Shown here piece after piece: positions 25,756 to 33,161 of a stretch of 59,312 bases of DNA. The stretch spans positions 1-59,312 of the forward strand of contig JAANMP010000027.1 of the NCBI GenBank assembly GCA_011250595.1, read 5' to 3'. Numbering within the stretch: the stretch's first letter is position 1; each line of letters starts with the position of its first letter. The position numbers and the translations under genes are program-made. Below the pieces are notes generated by a model, which was not told the DNA's origin, made no database searches, and was given only the letters and a program-made list of their open reading frames with translations. Source of the DNA: Bacillus sp. MM2020_1. GTDB lineage: Bacteria > Bacillota > Bacilli > Bacillales > Cytobacillaceae.

Positions 25756-26031
25756 ATGAGCAATGCATTAGGAATGATCGAAACTAAAGGTTTAGTTGGA
25801 GCAATTGAAGCAGCAGACGCAATGACAAAAGCAGCCAACGTTACCTTGCTTGGTAAAGTGAATGTTGGCGGCGGGTTAGTATGTGTAATGGTGCGCGGTG
25901 ACGTAGGTGCGGTAAAGGCAGCAACTGAAGCAGGTTCGGATGCAGCGCAGCGTGTTGGCGAATTCTTATCTGTTCACGTTATTCCAAGACCACACTCCGA
26001 TATCGAGAAAATTCTTCCTGTTGCAAAATAA
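25756..26031 (+). CDS. BMC shell hexamer protein (BMC-H), copy 2
   Basis: A 91-residue BMC domain closely similar to copy 1 ([53 protein letters not shown]). Differences fall mainly at [13 protein letters not shown], next to the pore loop, so mixed facets with different pores are possible. The ATG directly follows the previous stop codon, with GGAGG upstream; the stop overlaps the next ATG by one base. Confidence 0.95.
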   Translation: MSNALGMIETKGLVGAIEAADAMTKAANVTLLGKVNVGGGLVCVMVRGDVGAVKAATEAGSDAAQRVGEFLSVHVIPRPHSDIEKILPVAK

Positions 26032-26294
26032 TGAAACTAGCAAAAGTGGTTGGAAATGTCGTAGCAACGATAAAAACACCAAGTCATCAAAATAAAAAGC
26101 TTATGGTTGTCATCCCTGTTGACGCATCTGGTAAGGAATGCGGCGATGCAATGATTGCCTTTGACCGGTTTTCAGCAGGAGCTGGCGATTATGTTCTCAT
26201 ACTAGAAGAAGGTGGATCGGCAAGAGACATTTTAGAAGACCCAAAAGGATCTTTCGATGCAGTCATTGCCGGAATCGTTGATCGATTATATTAA
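26031..26294 (+). CDS. eutN: BMC vertex pentamer protein EutN/CcmL, copy 3
   Basis: An 87-residue BMC-P protein: [54 protein letters not shown] and AVIAGIVDRLY. It retains the GSAR turn and is distinct from copies 1 and 2. Three pentamer genes with only two hexamer genes is an unusual ratio. Translationally coupled to the BMC-H gene. Confidence 0.94.
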   Translation: MKLAKVVGNVVATIKTPSHQNKKLMVVIPVDASGKECGDAMIAFDRFSAGAGDYVLILEEGGSARDILEDPKGSFDAVIAGIVDRLY

Positions 26295-26309
26295 TGTGAG
26301 GTGAGCACG

Positions 26310-27116
26310 ATGCAAATTGAAGCATTGGTAGAACAAATTACAAATCAAATTATGCAGCAACTAACGAATAAAGAAACGCTGAAAGAAGTGAAGCCTGCTA
26401 CTTCTGGAAACGTGACTTACAAAGAAGGATCATCATCCAATATTATTACTGGACCATCTGTCGCTCGGATGATTGACCATACATTATTAAAGCCTGAAGC
26501 ATCTAAAGACCAAATTGTGAAACTTTGTGAAGAAGCAAGAGAACATAAATTTGCGACGGTCTGTGTGAATCCCTTTTGGGTGGCAACTGCAGCCAAAGAA
26601 TTAAAAGGTTCTGGAGTAGGGATTACCACGGTTGTTGGTTTTCCGCTAGGTGCTACGAGCACCTTTGTAAAAAGTGCGGAAACTCGTGACGCAATTGCAA
26701 ACGGTGCAACGGAAATTGACATGGTCATGAACATTGGTGCCCTGAAATCCGGTGACTTTGAGACAGTGAAAAAAGATATTGAAGGTGTTGTTTTAGCAAC
26801 GAATGGTCATGCACCTGTTAAAGTTATTATTGAAACTGGCCTTCTTGAGATCGAAGAAAAGAAAAAGGCTTGTATTTTAGCAAAAATGGCTGGCGCGGCT
26901 TTTGTGAAAACATCAACTGGGTTCGGACCTGGCTGTGCCACAGCTGAAGACATTAAACTTATGCGTGAAGCAGTTGGCCCGGATATGGGTGTGAAAGCTT
27001 CTGCTTGTGTCAGAGACTTAGATACAGCTAGAAAACTAATCCAAGCCGGTGCGACAAGAATTGGTGCAAGTTCAAGTATTGCAATCATTACGGGCGGCCA
27101 AGGTACAGGTTATTAA
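26310..27116 (+). CDS. deoC: Deoxyribose-phosphate aldolase with encapsulation-like N-terminus
   Basis: A 268-residue DERA. K200 (FVKTSTG) is the Schiff-base lysine and K229 (GVKAS) the second active-site lysine; [10 protein letters not shown] and [14 protein letters not shown] are conserved. It splits 2-deoxyribose-5-P into acetaldehyde and glyceraldehyde-3-P. Residues 2-18 ([17 protein letters not shown]) form an amphipathic helix joined by a ~30-residue linker, as in encapsulated enzymes. The phosphate-binding motif usually SGGVR reads SACVR (231-235), and GASSG reads GASSS (252-256). ATG 26310 follows AGGTGA; a GTG at 26301 lies within that site. Signature enzyme of the locus. Confidence 0.93.
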   Translation: MQIEALVEQITNQIMQQLTNKETLKEVKPATSGNVTYKEGSSSNIITGPSVARMIDHTLLKPEASKDQIVKLCEEAREHKFATVCVNPFWVATAAKELKGSGVGITTVVGFPLGATSTFVKSAETRDAIANGATEIDMVMNIGALKSGDFETVKKDIEGVVLATNGHAPVKVIIETGLLEIEEKKKACILAKMAGAAFVKTSTGFGPGCATAEDIKLMREAVGPDMGVKASACVRDLDTARKLIQAGATRIGASSSIAIITGGQGTGY

Positions 27117-27219
27117 TAGGATATTTATTAATTCCAAAAGGGGAAATTTGGGTATTTCATGTGGCAATTATTGCGAAGTGGAATGTTCAGATTTCTTTTC
27201 TCCTCTATTAGTAAAAGCA

Positions 27220-27275
27220 TTGTAAAAATTTAAATAGTTTAATATAATTGTATCAACAAAATGAAATCGCTTACA
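27220..27275 (+). promoter_or_regulatory. Sigma-A promoter with perfect cre before the small XRE gene
   Basis: TTGTAA (27220-27225), a 17-base spacer and TATAAT (27243-27248), then TGAAATCGCTTACA (27262-27275), which fits cre consensus TGNAANCGNWNNCA at every fixed position. The cre covers about +8 to +21, a classic CcpA repression position. Confidence 0.75.
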
Positions 27276-27292
27276 TAATAAGGGGTGCTAAA

Positions 27293-27493
27293 ATGAACAA
27301 TATTGGACATCAACTAAAGAAAATGCGATTAAACCGTGAAATTGAAATTGAAAAACTAGCTTTGCTTTCAGGATTAAATGCTGGAACGATTGCAGCCATT
27401 GAAGAAGGCGAGTTGGATGTACAGGTTTCCACTTTAGCAAAGATTTCTGATGTCTTGAATTGCTCCTTCTCCATTGGAGACGTCTCAATCTAA
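27293..27493 (+). CDS. Minimal XRE-family helix-turn-helix protein (66 residues)
   Basis: The protein is essentially one HTH domain: IGHQLKKMRLNREIEIEKLA, then LLSGLNAGTIAAIEEGELDV and STLAKISDVLNCSF. It has no effector or dimerisation domain, like SinR/Xre-type mini regulators. ATG 27293 is preceded by AAGGGGTG. Its own promoter carries a perfect cre, so it is under carbon catabolite control, and it sits directly behind the BMC locus. It may link carbon status to that locus, but no target is shown by the sequence. Confidence 0.8.
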   Translation: MNNIGHQLKKMRLNREIEIEKLALLSGLNAGTIAAIEEGELDVQVSTLAKISDVLNCSFSIGDVSI

Positions 27494-27507
27494 ATTATAT
27501 TAACTAA

Positions 27508-27533
27508 AAAATCGCCGTTAGGCGATTTTTTTT
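27508..27533. terminator. Bidirectional terminator
   Basis: AAAATCGCC (27508-27516) pairs with GGCGATTTT (27521-27529) with a 4-base loop. T runs follow on both strands, and it lies between two convergent genes. Confidence 0.9.
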
Positions 27534-27535
27534 AG

Positions 27536-28405
27536 TCATCGTTGTTTTCTTCTTCTAGGTCTAAAACGGAAATTATCACTACTTTCATCGTCAATTAAGT
27601 TATTAACCACTGGAGCAGCATCAACATAATTATTTTTCACTTTTTTAGGCGGGACTACCGCCGCTTTAATTAGATTAACCTGATTAACCTCATTAACCTG
27701 ATTAACCACATCTGCAACTACTACTTCATTCCACAGTTCTGGCTGATTGTCTTCAGCATTTTCAATTTCATATAGAATAACTTCAATTTCATTATTAAGA
27801 GTTGCAACATCAGTACTAAAAGGTCTAACTTCATTACTTAAAGTTACAGCATCAGTACTAAAATATCTAACTTCTGTACTTAGAGTTTCAACTTCAGACA
27901 CAGCCTCTTTTATTTCATCCATTCCCCCGATAAAATCATCAACTACTTCATCTTCAGTAACATTATCCTCATCTTCATAAATTAATTCCGATTCAGAATC
28001 ATCTCCTTCAGCAATTTCTTCCTCTTCGAGTAAGAGTTCTTGTTTTACTTTTTTTATTTTTCCTAGTGCAATTGTTCGCTTAACTGCAATTCCAATGATT
28101 TCATCAATTAGAGCAGTGAATTGATCGAATTCCACATTATTTTCGCCGCTTTTTTGAATGATATTTAGAAAATCTTGATGAAATAGGTTAAATTCTTGTT
28201 CGAACTGTTCACGATCCATTTCTCGGAATGATATCCCTTTAATCCGAATAAATCCATAAATTAGTTTACTTAATAACTTGGAAACGGCTTCTAATTCCTC
28301 CTGTTTCACCTCCGAATCATTTGTTAAATAATAATGGACATCCCGTAGTGTTTGATAATAACTCTTAAAATTCCGGCTTATTTCTAGAAAATCTAAATTA
28401 CCCAT
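27536..28405 (-). CDS. Acidic repeat-containing protein of unknown function
   Basis: A 289-residue soluble protein. Residues 1-125 are helical without a known motif. Residues 128-165 are very acidic (LLLEEEEIAEGDDSESE). Residues 170-215 hold about three 14-residue repeats of the type TLSxEVRxFSTDxx. A VNQVNEVNQVN stretch follows, and the protein ends in a basic tail (RFRPRRRKQR). No membrane segment. It resembles no enzyme; a scaffold or nucleic-acid-associated role is only a guess. It is divergent from the helicase gene at 28503. Confidence 0.7.
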   Translation of the reverse strand: MGNLDFLEISRNFKSYYQTLRDVHYYLTNDSEVKQEELEAVSKLLSKLIYGFIRIKGISFREMDREQFEQEFNLFHQDFLNIIQKSGENNVEFDQFTALIDEIIGIAVKRTIALGKIKKVKQELLLEEEEIAEGDDSESELIYEDEDNVTEDEVVDDFIGGMDEIKEAVSEVETLSTEVRYFSTDAVTLSNEVRPFSTDVATLNNEIEVILYEIENAEDNQPELWNEVVVADVVNQVNEVNQVNLIKAAVVPPKKVKNNYVDAAPVVNNLIDDESSDNFRFRPRRRKQR

Positions 28406-28502
28406 TAGAAATATCCCTCCGTATCTATTTAATGTATAATATTTTGAATCAGCAAAAATTTCCTTTTTTATTAAGGATATGCATATAGAAGGGATTATTC
28501 TA

Positions 28503-30746
28503 ATGAAGGTGATAAATTTTATAAAAGAATGGCAGCAGGCTCTCCAAAATGAGATCCTCCATTTAAAGAAATATGGCAGTAATAAATTTTTTGTTACGAA
28601 TGGCAGGCTGCTATCGGCAGAGGGATCCTATACCTACTACTTCGATACCGCGATATTGATTCGAATACCTATCGGTTCTCAGGTTCGGCTCGAGTGGGGA
28701 AGCATGAAACAAAATGGACGTGTTCTCTCCTCTGAAGGTAAAGGAGTGATGCTCGCCATGGAGCAATCCTACGGAGATTTAATTCATGATGCGCAGCTTT
28801 TTCATGATCCATGGGAACTGCTCGAACAGCTCATTTTGCGTTTGGATGAGATAAAGAAAAATAAGCAAAAACGAATCAGAGTGAAACGGTTGATGGAACC
28901 ATCGATGCCTGCTAAGCATCCAATAGAAAAAAGTAAAAGCAATGTTCATGAACTCGTTTTACGTTCCAAGTACAATCCAGTTACCTTTGTTTGGGGGCCA
29001 CCTGGAACAGGTAAAACCTACACCTTGGCCCGGGTAGCCGCTAATAAGTATTTTCAGGAAAAAAAAGTGTTGATTTTATCGCACAGTAACCAAGCAGTCG
29101 ATGTCCTCATTAGTGAGATATCAACCTTTATTCAAAAGAAAGGACGCTTCCGTGCAGGGGATGTGCTACGCTATGGATTCAATACTGGTGAGCAACTTGC
29201 TAATCATCAAGCGGTTACGACTAGTCAGCTCCTTCAAAAAGACGATCCCTTGCTTGCGGAGGATAAAGACAATTTATTAGCGGAAAGACGGAAACTGAAG
29301 CTAGATATCGCCCGTTCTTTTAGCAAAAGGGACACCAATCTGTTGCTAGACCTTGAGACCAAGATTGCCAGGGTCCTTGAAAAGATTCGCCAAAAGGAAC
29401 TTGAATTTATTAAGGATGCGTTCATTGTCGGGACGACTCTTGCCAAAGCAGCTGGTGATTCAGCCATTTATGAAAAAGAATTTGACCTTGTCATCCTTGA
29501 TGAAGCCAGTATGGCTTATGTCCCGCAGGCGGCTTTCGCGGCAACACTAGGAAAGCGTGTTATTATTTGCGGGGATTTTAAACAATTACCACCGATTGCA
29601 TCTTCTAGAGATCCGTTAGTGACAATGTGGTTAAAAGAGGATATCTTTCATCGCGCAGGTGTGGTCGACTGGGTAAAGGACGGGATGCTACATCCGCATT
29701 TATTTTTATTAAAAGAGCAACGGAGAATGCATCCTGATATTTCAGCGTTTACCAATCAATACATTTATCATTCGCTTGTCGGCGATCATGAAAGTGTTCA
29801 AAACAGCAGGAAAGCAATCGTCGAACTTGCACCCTTTTCAGGCAGGGCCGCTGTTCTTTTGGATACAAGTTATCTTGGGGCACATTGCATGACAGAAAAG
29901 GCATCTAATTCGCGCATGAATGTATGGCAGGTGTTAATGTCTTTTCAATTAATCCATGAGTCATACGTAGCCGGGGCACGGTCGATTGGTTATGTCACCC
30001 CCTACCGTGCGCAAGCTAATTTAATGGAACTAATACTGGCGGATTTATACGACAAAGAACTTTCGACAGCTGATATCATCGCTGCGACCGTCCACAGATT
30101 TCAAGGCAGTGAGCGTGATGTGATGGTTTTTGATACGGTGGACAGTGAACCGCAAACACGGGCAGGGATGCTGCTAACCGGCAAGGATAGTGAACGATTG
30201 ATCAATGTGGCCATCACAAGAACGAAAGGAAAGTTCATTCATGTCAGCAACCAATCATTTATCCGAAAATATATCTTTCCTCGTAAAACACTGAGGCAAC
30301 TAGTGGACCACCAGGTTAGTAAACAGCAAACAGTTGGAACAAAGGATATTGGAAAATGGATTAGGGATCAACATCCAAGATTAGATTGGATCCATGCACT
30401 TAAGTTAGACAAAGTATTCAGAGATCTCGAATCAGCTAAAAAATCAATCATTCTTTCTTTACCAGAGCAAACCATACTATCTGAGGAATGGAAGAATCAT
30501 CTGGCAAAAAGGAGCCCGTCTGTAAAATTAACTGTTTTGACTGGCAGCGATTCATTTGCAACGATTCAACCAGATCAACTGTTGAACGAAAACTCATCGT
30601 TTCCATTTATCATCATTGACGAGCATCTTTTATGGCTGGGTTTACCATTAGAGGCGGTAAAAGGGGTCCATCCGCCCTATATTGCAGCAAGACTCCATTC
30701 GGAAAAAGTATGTGAGTATTTTATCGGACAGTTTCAGACTCGATAG
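28503..30746 (+). CDS. SF1 (UPF1/DNA2-like) AAA helicase
   Basis: A 747-residue helicase. Walker A GPPGTGKT is at 165-172; further motifs are ILDEAS (Walker B), GDFKQLPPI (III), EQRRMHPDIS (IV), VHRFQGSERDVMVFDTVDS (V) and INVAITRTKGKFIHVSN (VI). The long N-terminal region (1-150) is probably an OB/beta-barrel domain. The C-terminus after motif VI (600-747) resembles a phospholipase-D-like or accessory fold but has no complete HKD motif. It should unwind nucleic acid with ATP in repair or RNA processing. The start at 28503 has AGAAGGG nine bases upstream; an ATG at 28479 does not. Confidence 0.85.
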   Translation: MKVINFIKEWQQALQNEILHLKKYGSNKFFVTNGRLLSAEGSYTYYFDTAILIRIPIGSQVRLEWGSMKQNGRVLSSEGKGVMLAMEQSYGDLIHDAQLFHDPWELLEQLILRLDEIKKNKQKRIRVKRLMEPSMPAKHPIEKSKSNVHELVLRSKYNPVTFVWGPPGTGKTYTLARVAANKYFQEKKVLILSHSNQAVDVLISEISTFIQKKGRFRAGDVLRYGFNTGEQLANHQAVTTSQLLQKDDPLLAEDKDNLLAERRKLKLDIARSFSKRDTNLLLDLETKIARVLEKIRQKELEFIKDAFIVGTTLAKAAGDSAIYEKEFDLVILDEASMAYVPQAAFAATLGKRVIICGDFKQLPPIASSRDPLVTMWLKEDIFHRAGVVDWVKDGMLHPHLFLLKEQRRMHPDISAFTNQYIYHSLVGDHESVQNSRKAIVELAPFSGRAAVLLDTSYLGAHCMTEKASNSRMNVWQVLMSFQLIHESYVAGARSIGYVTPYRAQANLMELILADLYDKELSTADIIAATVHRFQGSERDVMVFDTVDSEPQTRAGMLLTGKDSERLINVAITRTKGKFIHVSNQSFIRKYIFPRKTLRQLVDHQVSKQQTVGTKDIGKWIRDQHPRLDWIHALKLDKVFRDLESAKKSIILSLPEQTILSEEWKNHLAKRSPSVKLTVLTGSDSFATIQPDQLLNENSSFPFIIIDEHLLWLGLPLEAVKGVHPPYIAARLHSEKVCEYFIGQFQTR

Positions 30747-30818
30747 TAGTTTTTAGGAGAAGTTCAGAGTGGAGGGCATCCACTTGTATTTGACTAAATA
30801 AGCTAATTTGAATGAAGT

Positions 30819-30864
30819 TTGACATAATAATCTAACTTGGCTAAAATTAGATTATATAATCTAA
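30819..30864 (+). promoter_or_regulatory. Promoter with palindromic operator for the SatD-like/DUF3307 pair
   Basis: TTGACA (30819-30824), a 17-base spacer and TAAAAT (30842-30847). TTAGATTATATAATCTAA (30847-30864) is a perfect 18-base palindrome over the transcription start. A third half-site, TAATCTAA, lies in the promoter spacer (30828-30835). This is a textbook repressor layout. Confidence 0.7.
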
Positions 30865-30889
30865 CTATTTTAGTTGAAGGGGATAACAA

Positions 30890-31687
30890 ATGAATTATCC
30901 GATATCGATTTTTATTCTTGATGTCAGCGATTCATCCACAGAAAAGATGGGGGAGGAACTTACCGTTTATTTGGATGAATTGGTCGACTGGATAACTGAA
31001 TGGACTAAGAATATGGGTCCGATACAAATAAAACATCGTGCTGGAGATGAAATTATTTTTGTGGGACCTGGTTATTCAACCGCTTATACGATTGCTTTTT
31101 TTGTAAGCAGGGTATGGAAGTTCAAGAATCATATGCCTTATTTTGGCTTGGCTTTTGGGGATATAGAAAAAGAAATAAAGGAAGTCGATCTTGAGAAATG
31201 GATTCATCCTTTGGTTAAACAAGCAAGATATGCGAATGATTTAATCAAACAAGAAAAAAACCGAATGCTCTTTAAATTCGAACTGGATCAGTTCTACCCA
31301 AGTGAAGCCAATCCCTCGTTACCGTATCACCAGTTCAGAAATGAATTTGAGACACTTATTAATGGATTATTACACTTACAGCTAAAATTTATCAGGAAAC
31401 AAACCGATATCCAGGAGACCGTATGTTTGCTTTATCTCATTTTAAACCAGCAAAAGGTGATTGGAAAGCTCCTTGGTAAAACATCTCCGACGATATCGAG
31501 TCATTTTAAAAAGGGAAATAGTGAAGAAATCCTAGATACTTTTTCAAAAATTATTAGTATACTGCATTCGTTACAAGAAAAAGCGTATCCTGAACGTGCA
31601 ACCCACCCTCAAGATGTTAATGAGAACCTAATAACAAGCATCCGGAATCATTTGAAGATGAAATTGAAAACATTACTTGATTCCTAG
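30890..31687 (+). CDS. SatD-like protein: cyclase-like domain plus C-terminal HTH
   Basis: A 265-residue protein. The first half (1-130) resembles the nucleotide-cyclase-like fold of SatD proteins, with ISIFILDVSDS, a HRAGDE segment and FGLAFGDIEKEI. The second half includes a helix-turn-helix-like stretch, QKVIGKLLGKTSPTISSHF (about 190-215). The assignment to SatD rests on this pattern and on the following DUF3307 gene, a common pairing; identity is only moderately sure. With an HTH and an 18-base palindrome in its promoter, autoregulation is an attractive inference. AAGGGGAT precedes the ATG. Confidence 0.55.
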   Translation: MNYPISIFILDVSDSSTEKMGEELTVYLDELVDWITEWTKNMGPIQIKHRAGDEIIFVGPGYSTAYTIAFFVSRVWKFKNHMPYFGLAFGDIEKEIKEVDLEKWIHPLVKQARYANDLIKQEKNRMLFKFELDQFYPSEANPSLPYHQFRNEFETLINGLLHLQLKFIRKQTDIQETVCLLYLILNQQKVIGKLLGKTSPTISSHFKKGNSEEILDTFSKIISILHSLQEKAYPERATHPQDVNENLITSIRNHLKMKLKTLLDS

Positions 31688-31713
31688 ATTCGATCATAGA
31701 GAAAGGAGAAGCC

Positions 31714-32562
31714 ATGTTATTTCTCAGTCTAGTCCTTGCTCACTTCATTGCTGATTTTTATTTACAAACAGATGACATGGTCATTGAAAAACAAAAGAAT
31801 TTAAAAAAGCATGTGGTTCACCATTTGCTAATGACAGCAATTGTTTTAGTCGGCGATTGGATTTTTCAGTTTAATTTTGAAAATCCCCTTAAAAACTTGT
31901 TTATCCCGTTGATATTTATCGTGATAACGCATCTTTTAATTGATTTTATAAAGATTAAGCTACTTGATAGTACAAAAATGAATAACGAAGACAACATGAA
32001 GCGGCTAGGGTTCTTTGTAATAGATCAGTTACTTCATATCGGTGTGATAATTTTAGGATGTGAGCTCTGTTTTAATTTTAATCTAGTCAGTTATTTTCAA
32101 CAGCCTGGAGGACTGGGCTTGATGGAGTCTGTCCTGTTTATGTTCATCATGCTCATCTTAGCAACCACTGTCAGCGGGCATATGATAAAAATTCTCCTAG
32201 GCACTTTACCAAACCAGCTATTAACGTTTGAAGGGAAATATTCTTTTAAAAACGAACGAAAAGAAGCTGACTTTGTACATATGGGAAAAAAAGGATTAAC
32301 AGAGGAATACAATTATACGATTTTTAGTAAGCATGATCTCTCACGGGGGAAATTAATCGGCTATATTGAGAGATTACTAGTATTATTGTTAACCTTCTAT
32401 AGTGCCTATCCAGCGATCGGGTTTATCGTGGCAGCTAAATCCATAGCCCGCTTTAAACAAATGGATGATAGGGACTGGGCAGAATATTTTTTGCTCGGAA
32501 CACTTACCTCCATGTTTCTGGGAATTACATTGGGAATTTTATTAAAGGTTGTGTTGACGTAA
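31714..32562 (+). CDS. DUF3307 polytopic membrane protein
   Basis: A 282-residue membrane protein. The N-terminal DUF3307 domain (1-125) begins LVLAHFIADFYLQTDDMV, the family signature, and includes HHLLMTAIVLV and HLLIDFIKI, with histidines at helix ends. About six to seven hydrophobic segments are visible. The function of the family is unknown; it is often encoded beside SatD-like proteins, as here (26 bases apart). The start is well supported by AAAGGAGAA. Confidence 0.85.
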   Translation: MLFLSLVLAHFIADFYLQTDDMVIEKQKNLKKHVVHHLLMTAIVLVGDWIFQFNFENPLKNLFIPLIFIVITHLLIDFIKIKLLDSTKMNNEDNMKRLGFFVIDQLLHIGVIILGCELCFNFNLVSYFQQPGGLGLMESVLFMFIMLILATTVSGHMIKILLGTLPNQLLTFEGKYSFKNERKEADFVHMGKKGLTEEYNYTIFSKHDLSRGKLIGYIERLLVLLLTFYSAYPAIGFIVAAKSIARFKQMDDRDWAEYFLLGTLTSMFLGITLGILLKVVLT

Positions 32563-32653
32563 AAATAAATTAGTTTTACGATAAACTCATATTCTAGCAA
32601 ATCGGTTCCATTTCACTTAGTTTTTATTTATTTAAATCATCAAAAAAATTATA

Positions 32654-32682
32654 TTGACTTTTTGATGAATTCTGAGGATAAT
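32654..32682 (+). promoter_or_regulatory. Sigma-A promoter of the T-box/proBA transcript
   Basis: TTGACT (32654-32659), a 17-base spacer and GATAAT (32677-32682), immediately before the T-box leader. Confidence 0.75.
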
Positions 32683-32699
32683 CAAATAAATCGAATTTT

Positions 32700-32927
32700 A
32701 AAAAAGTATGGGATTAGTAAATCTTTGGAACGTGATAGAGAGTGAAACCCGTCCGGCTGAAAGGTTTCTCACCGAAAAAAGTTTGAACCTGCCCTAAACA
32801 AACTGCTTATGCAAACATAAGCCGTCACCCTCGTTACGGGTTCAAAGTGGGTGCATGGCATCAATAAAGGTGGTACCGCGGAAACGACTTTCCGTCCTTT
32901 TTTTAGGACAGAAGAGTCGTTTTTTTA
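32700..32927 (+). promoter_or_regulatory. T-box riboswitch leader, probably tRNA-Pro specific
   Basis: AGAGAG near the 5' end begins stem I, and the T-box proper, GGTGGTACCGCGG, is at 32869-32881. The terminator pairs AAACGACT (32882-32889) with AGTCGT (32915-32920) before a T run. GAACCTG in the expected specifier position contains CCT (32788-32790), a proline codon. It fits control of proline synthesis by uncharged tRNA-Pro. Confidence 0.9.
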
Positions 32928-33107
32928 TTTTAGAACAAAAAGCGCAAGCGCCCGTTTAGCGGCGTATGGACTGGAGCGCTCCAACTGAGATAAAGGAAAC
33001 ACGGAGAGCGTTAGCGATTCGATGTTGACTTATCGTAGGGCGGAGAGCGAAGTCCACTAGACGCTGGGCGCTGGAGCTGGATTCAGAAAACTAATTCAGT
33101 GTTATCC
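32928..33107 (+). repeat. ~180-bp dispersed repeat, copy 1
   Basis: A GC-richer element starting at TTTTAGAACAAAAAGCGC and ending at TTCAGTGTTATCC. It is about 95% identical by eye to the reverse complement of 45928-46108. It contains short palindromes such as GGAGCGCTCC and AAGCGCAAGCGC. It lies between the T-box terminator and proB, and carries no open frame. Confidence 0.9.
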
Positions 33108-33161
33108 CAATAATTAATTTTATAAATTCCTATACAATAAAAAAGAAAGGTTCGGTACGGG

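Noticed and set aside
30768..30784. Terminator after the SF1 helicase gene (AGTGGA/TCCACT)
   Set aside because: Six to seven weak pairs and no T run; transcription may continue toward the SatD-like gene.
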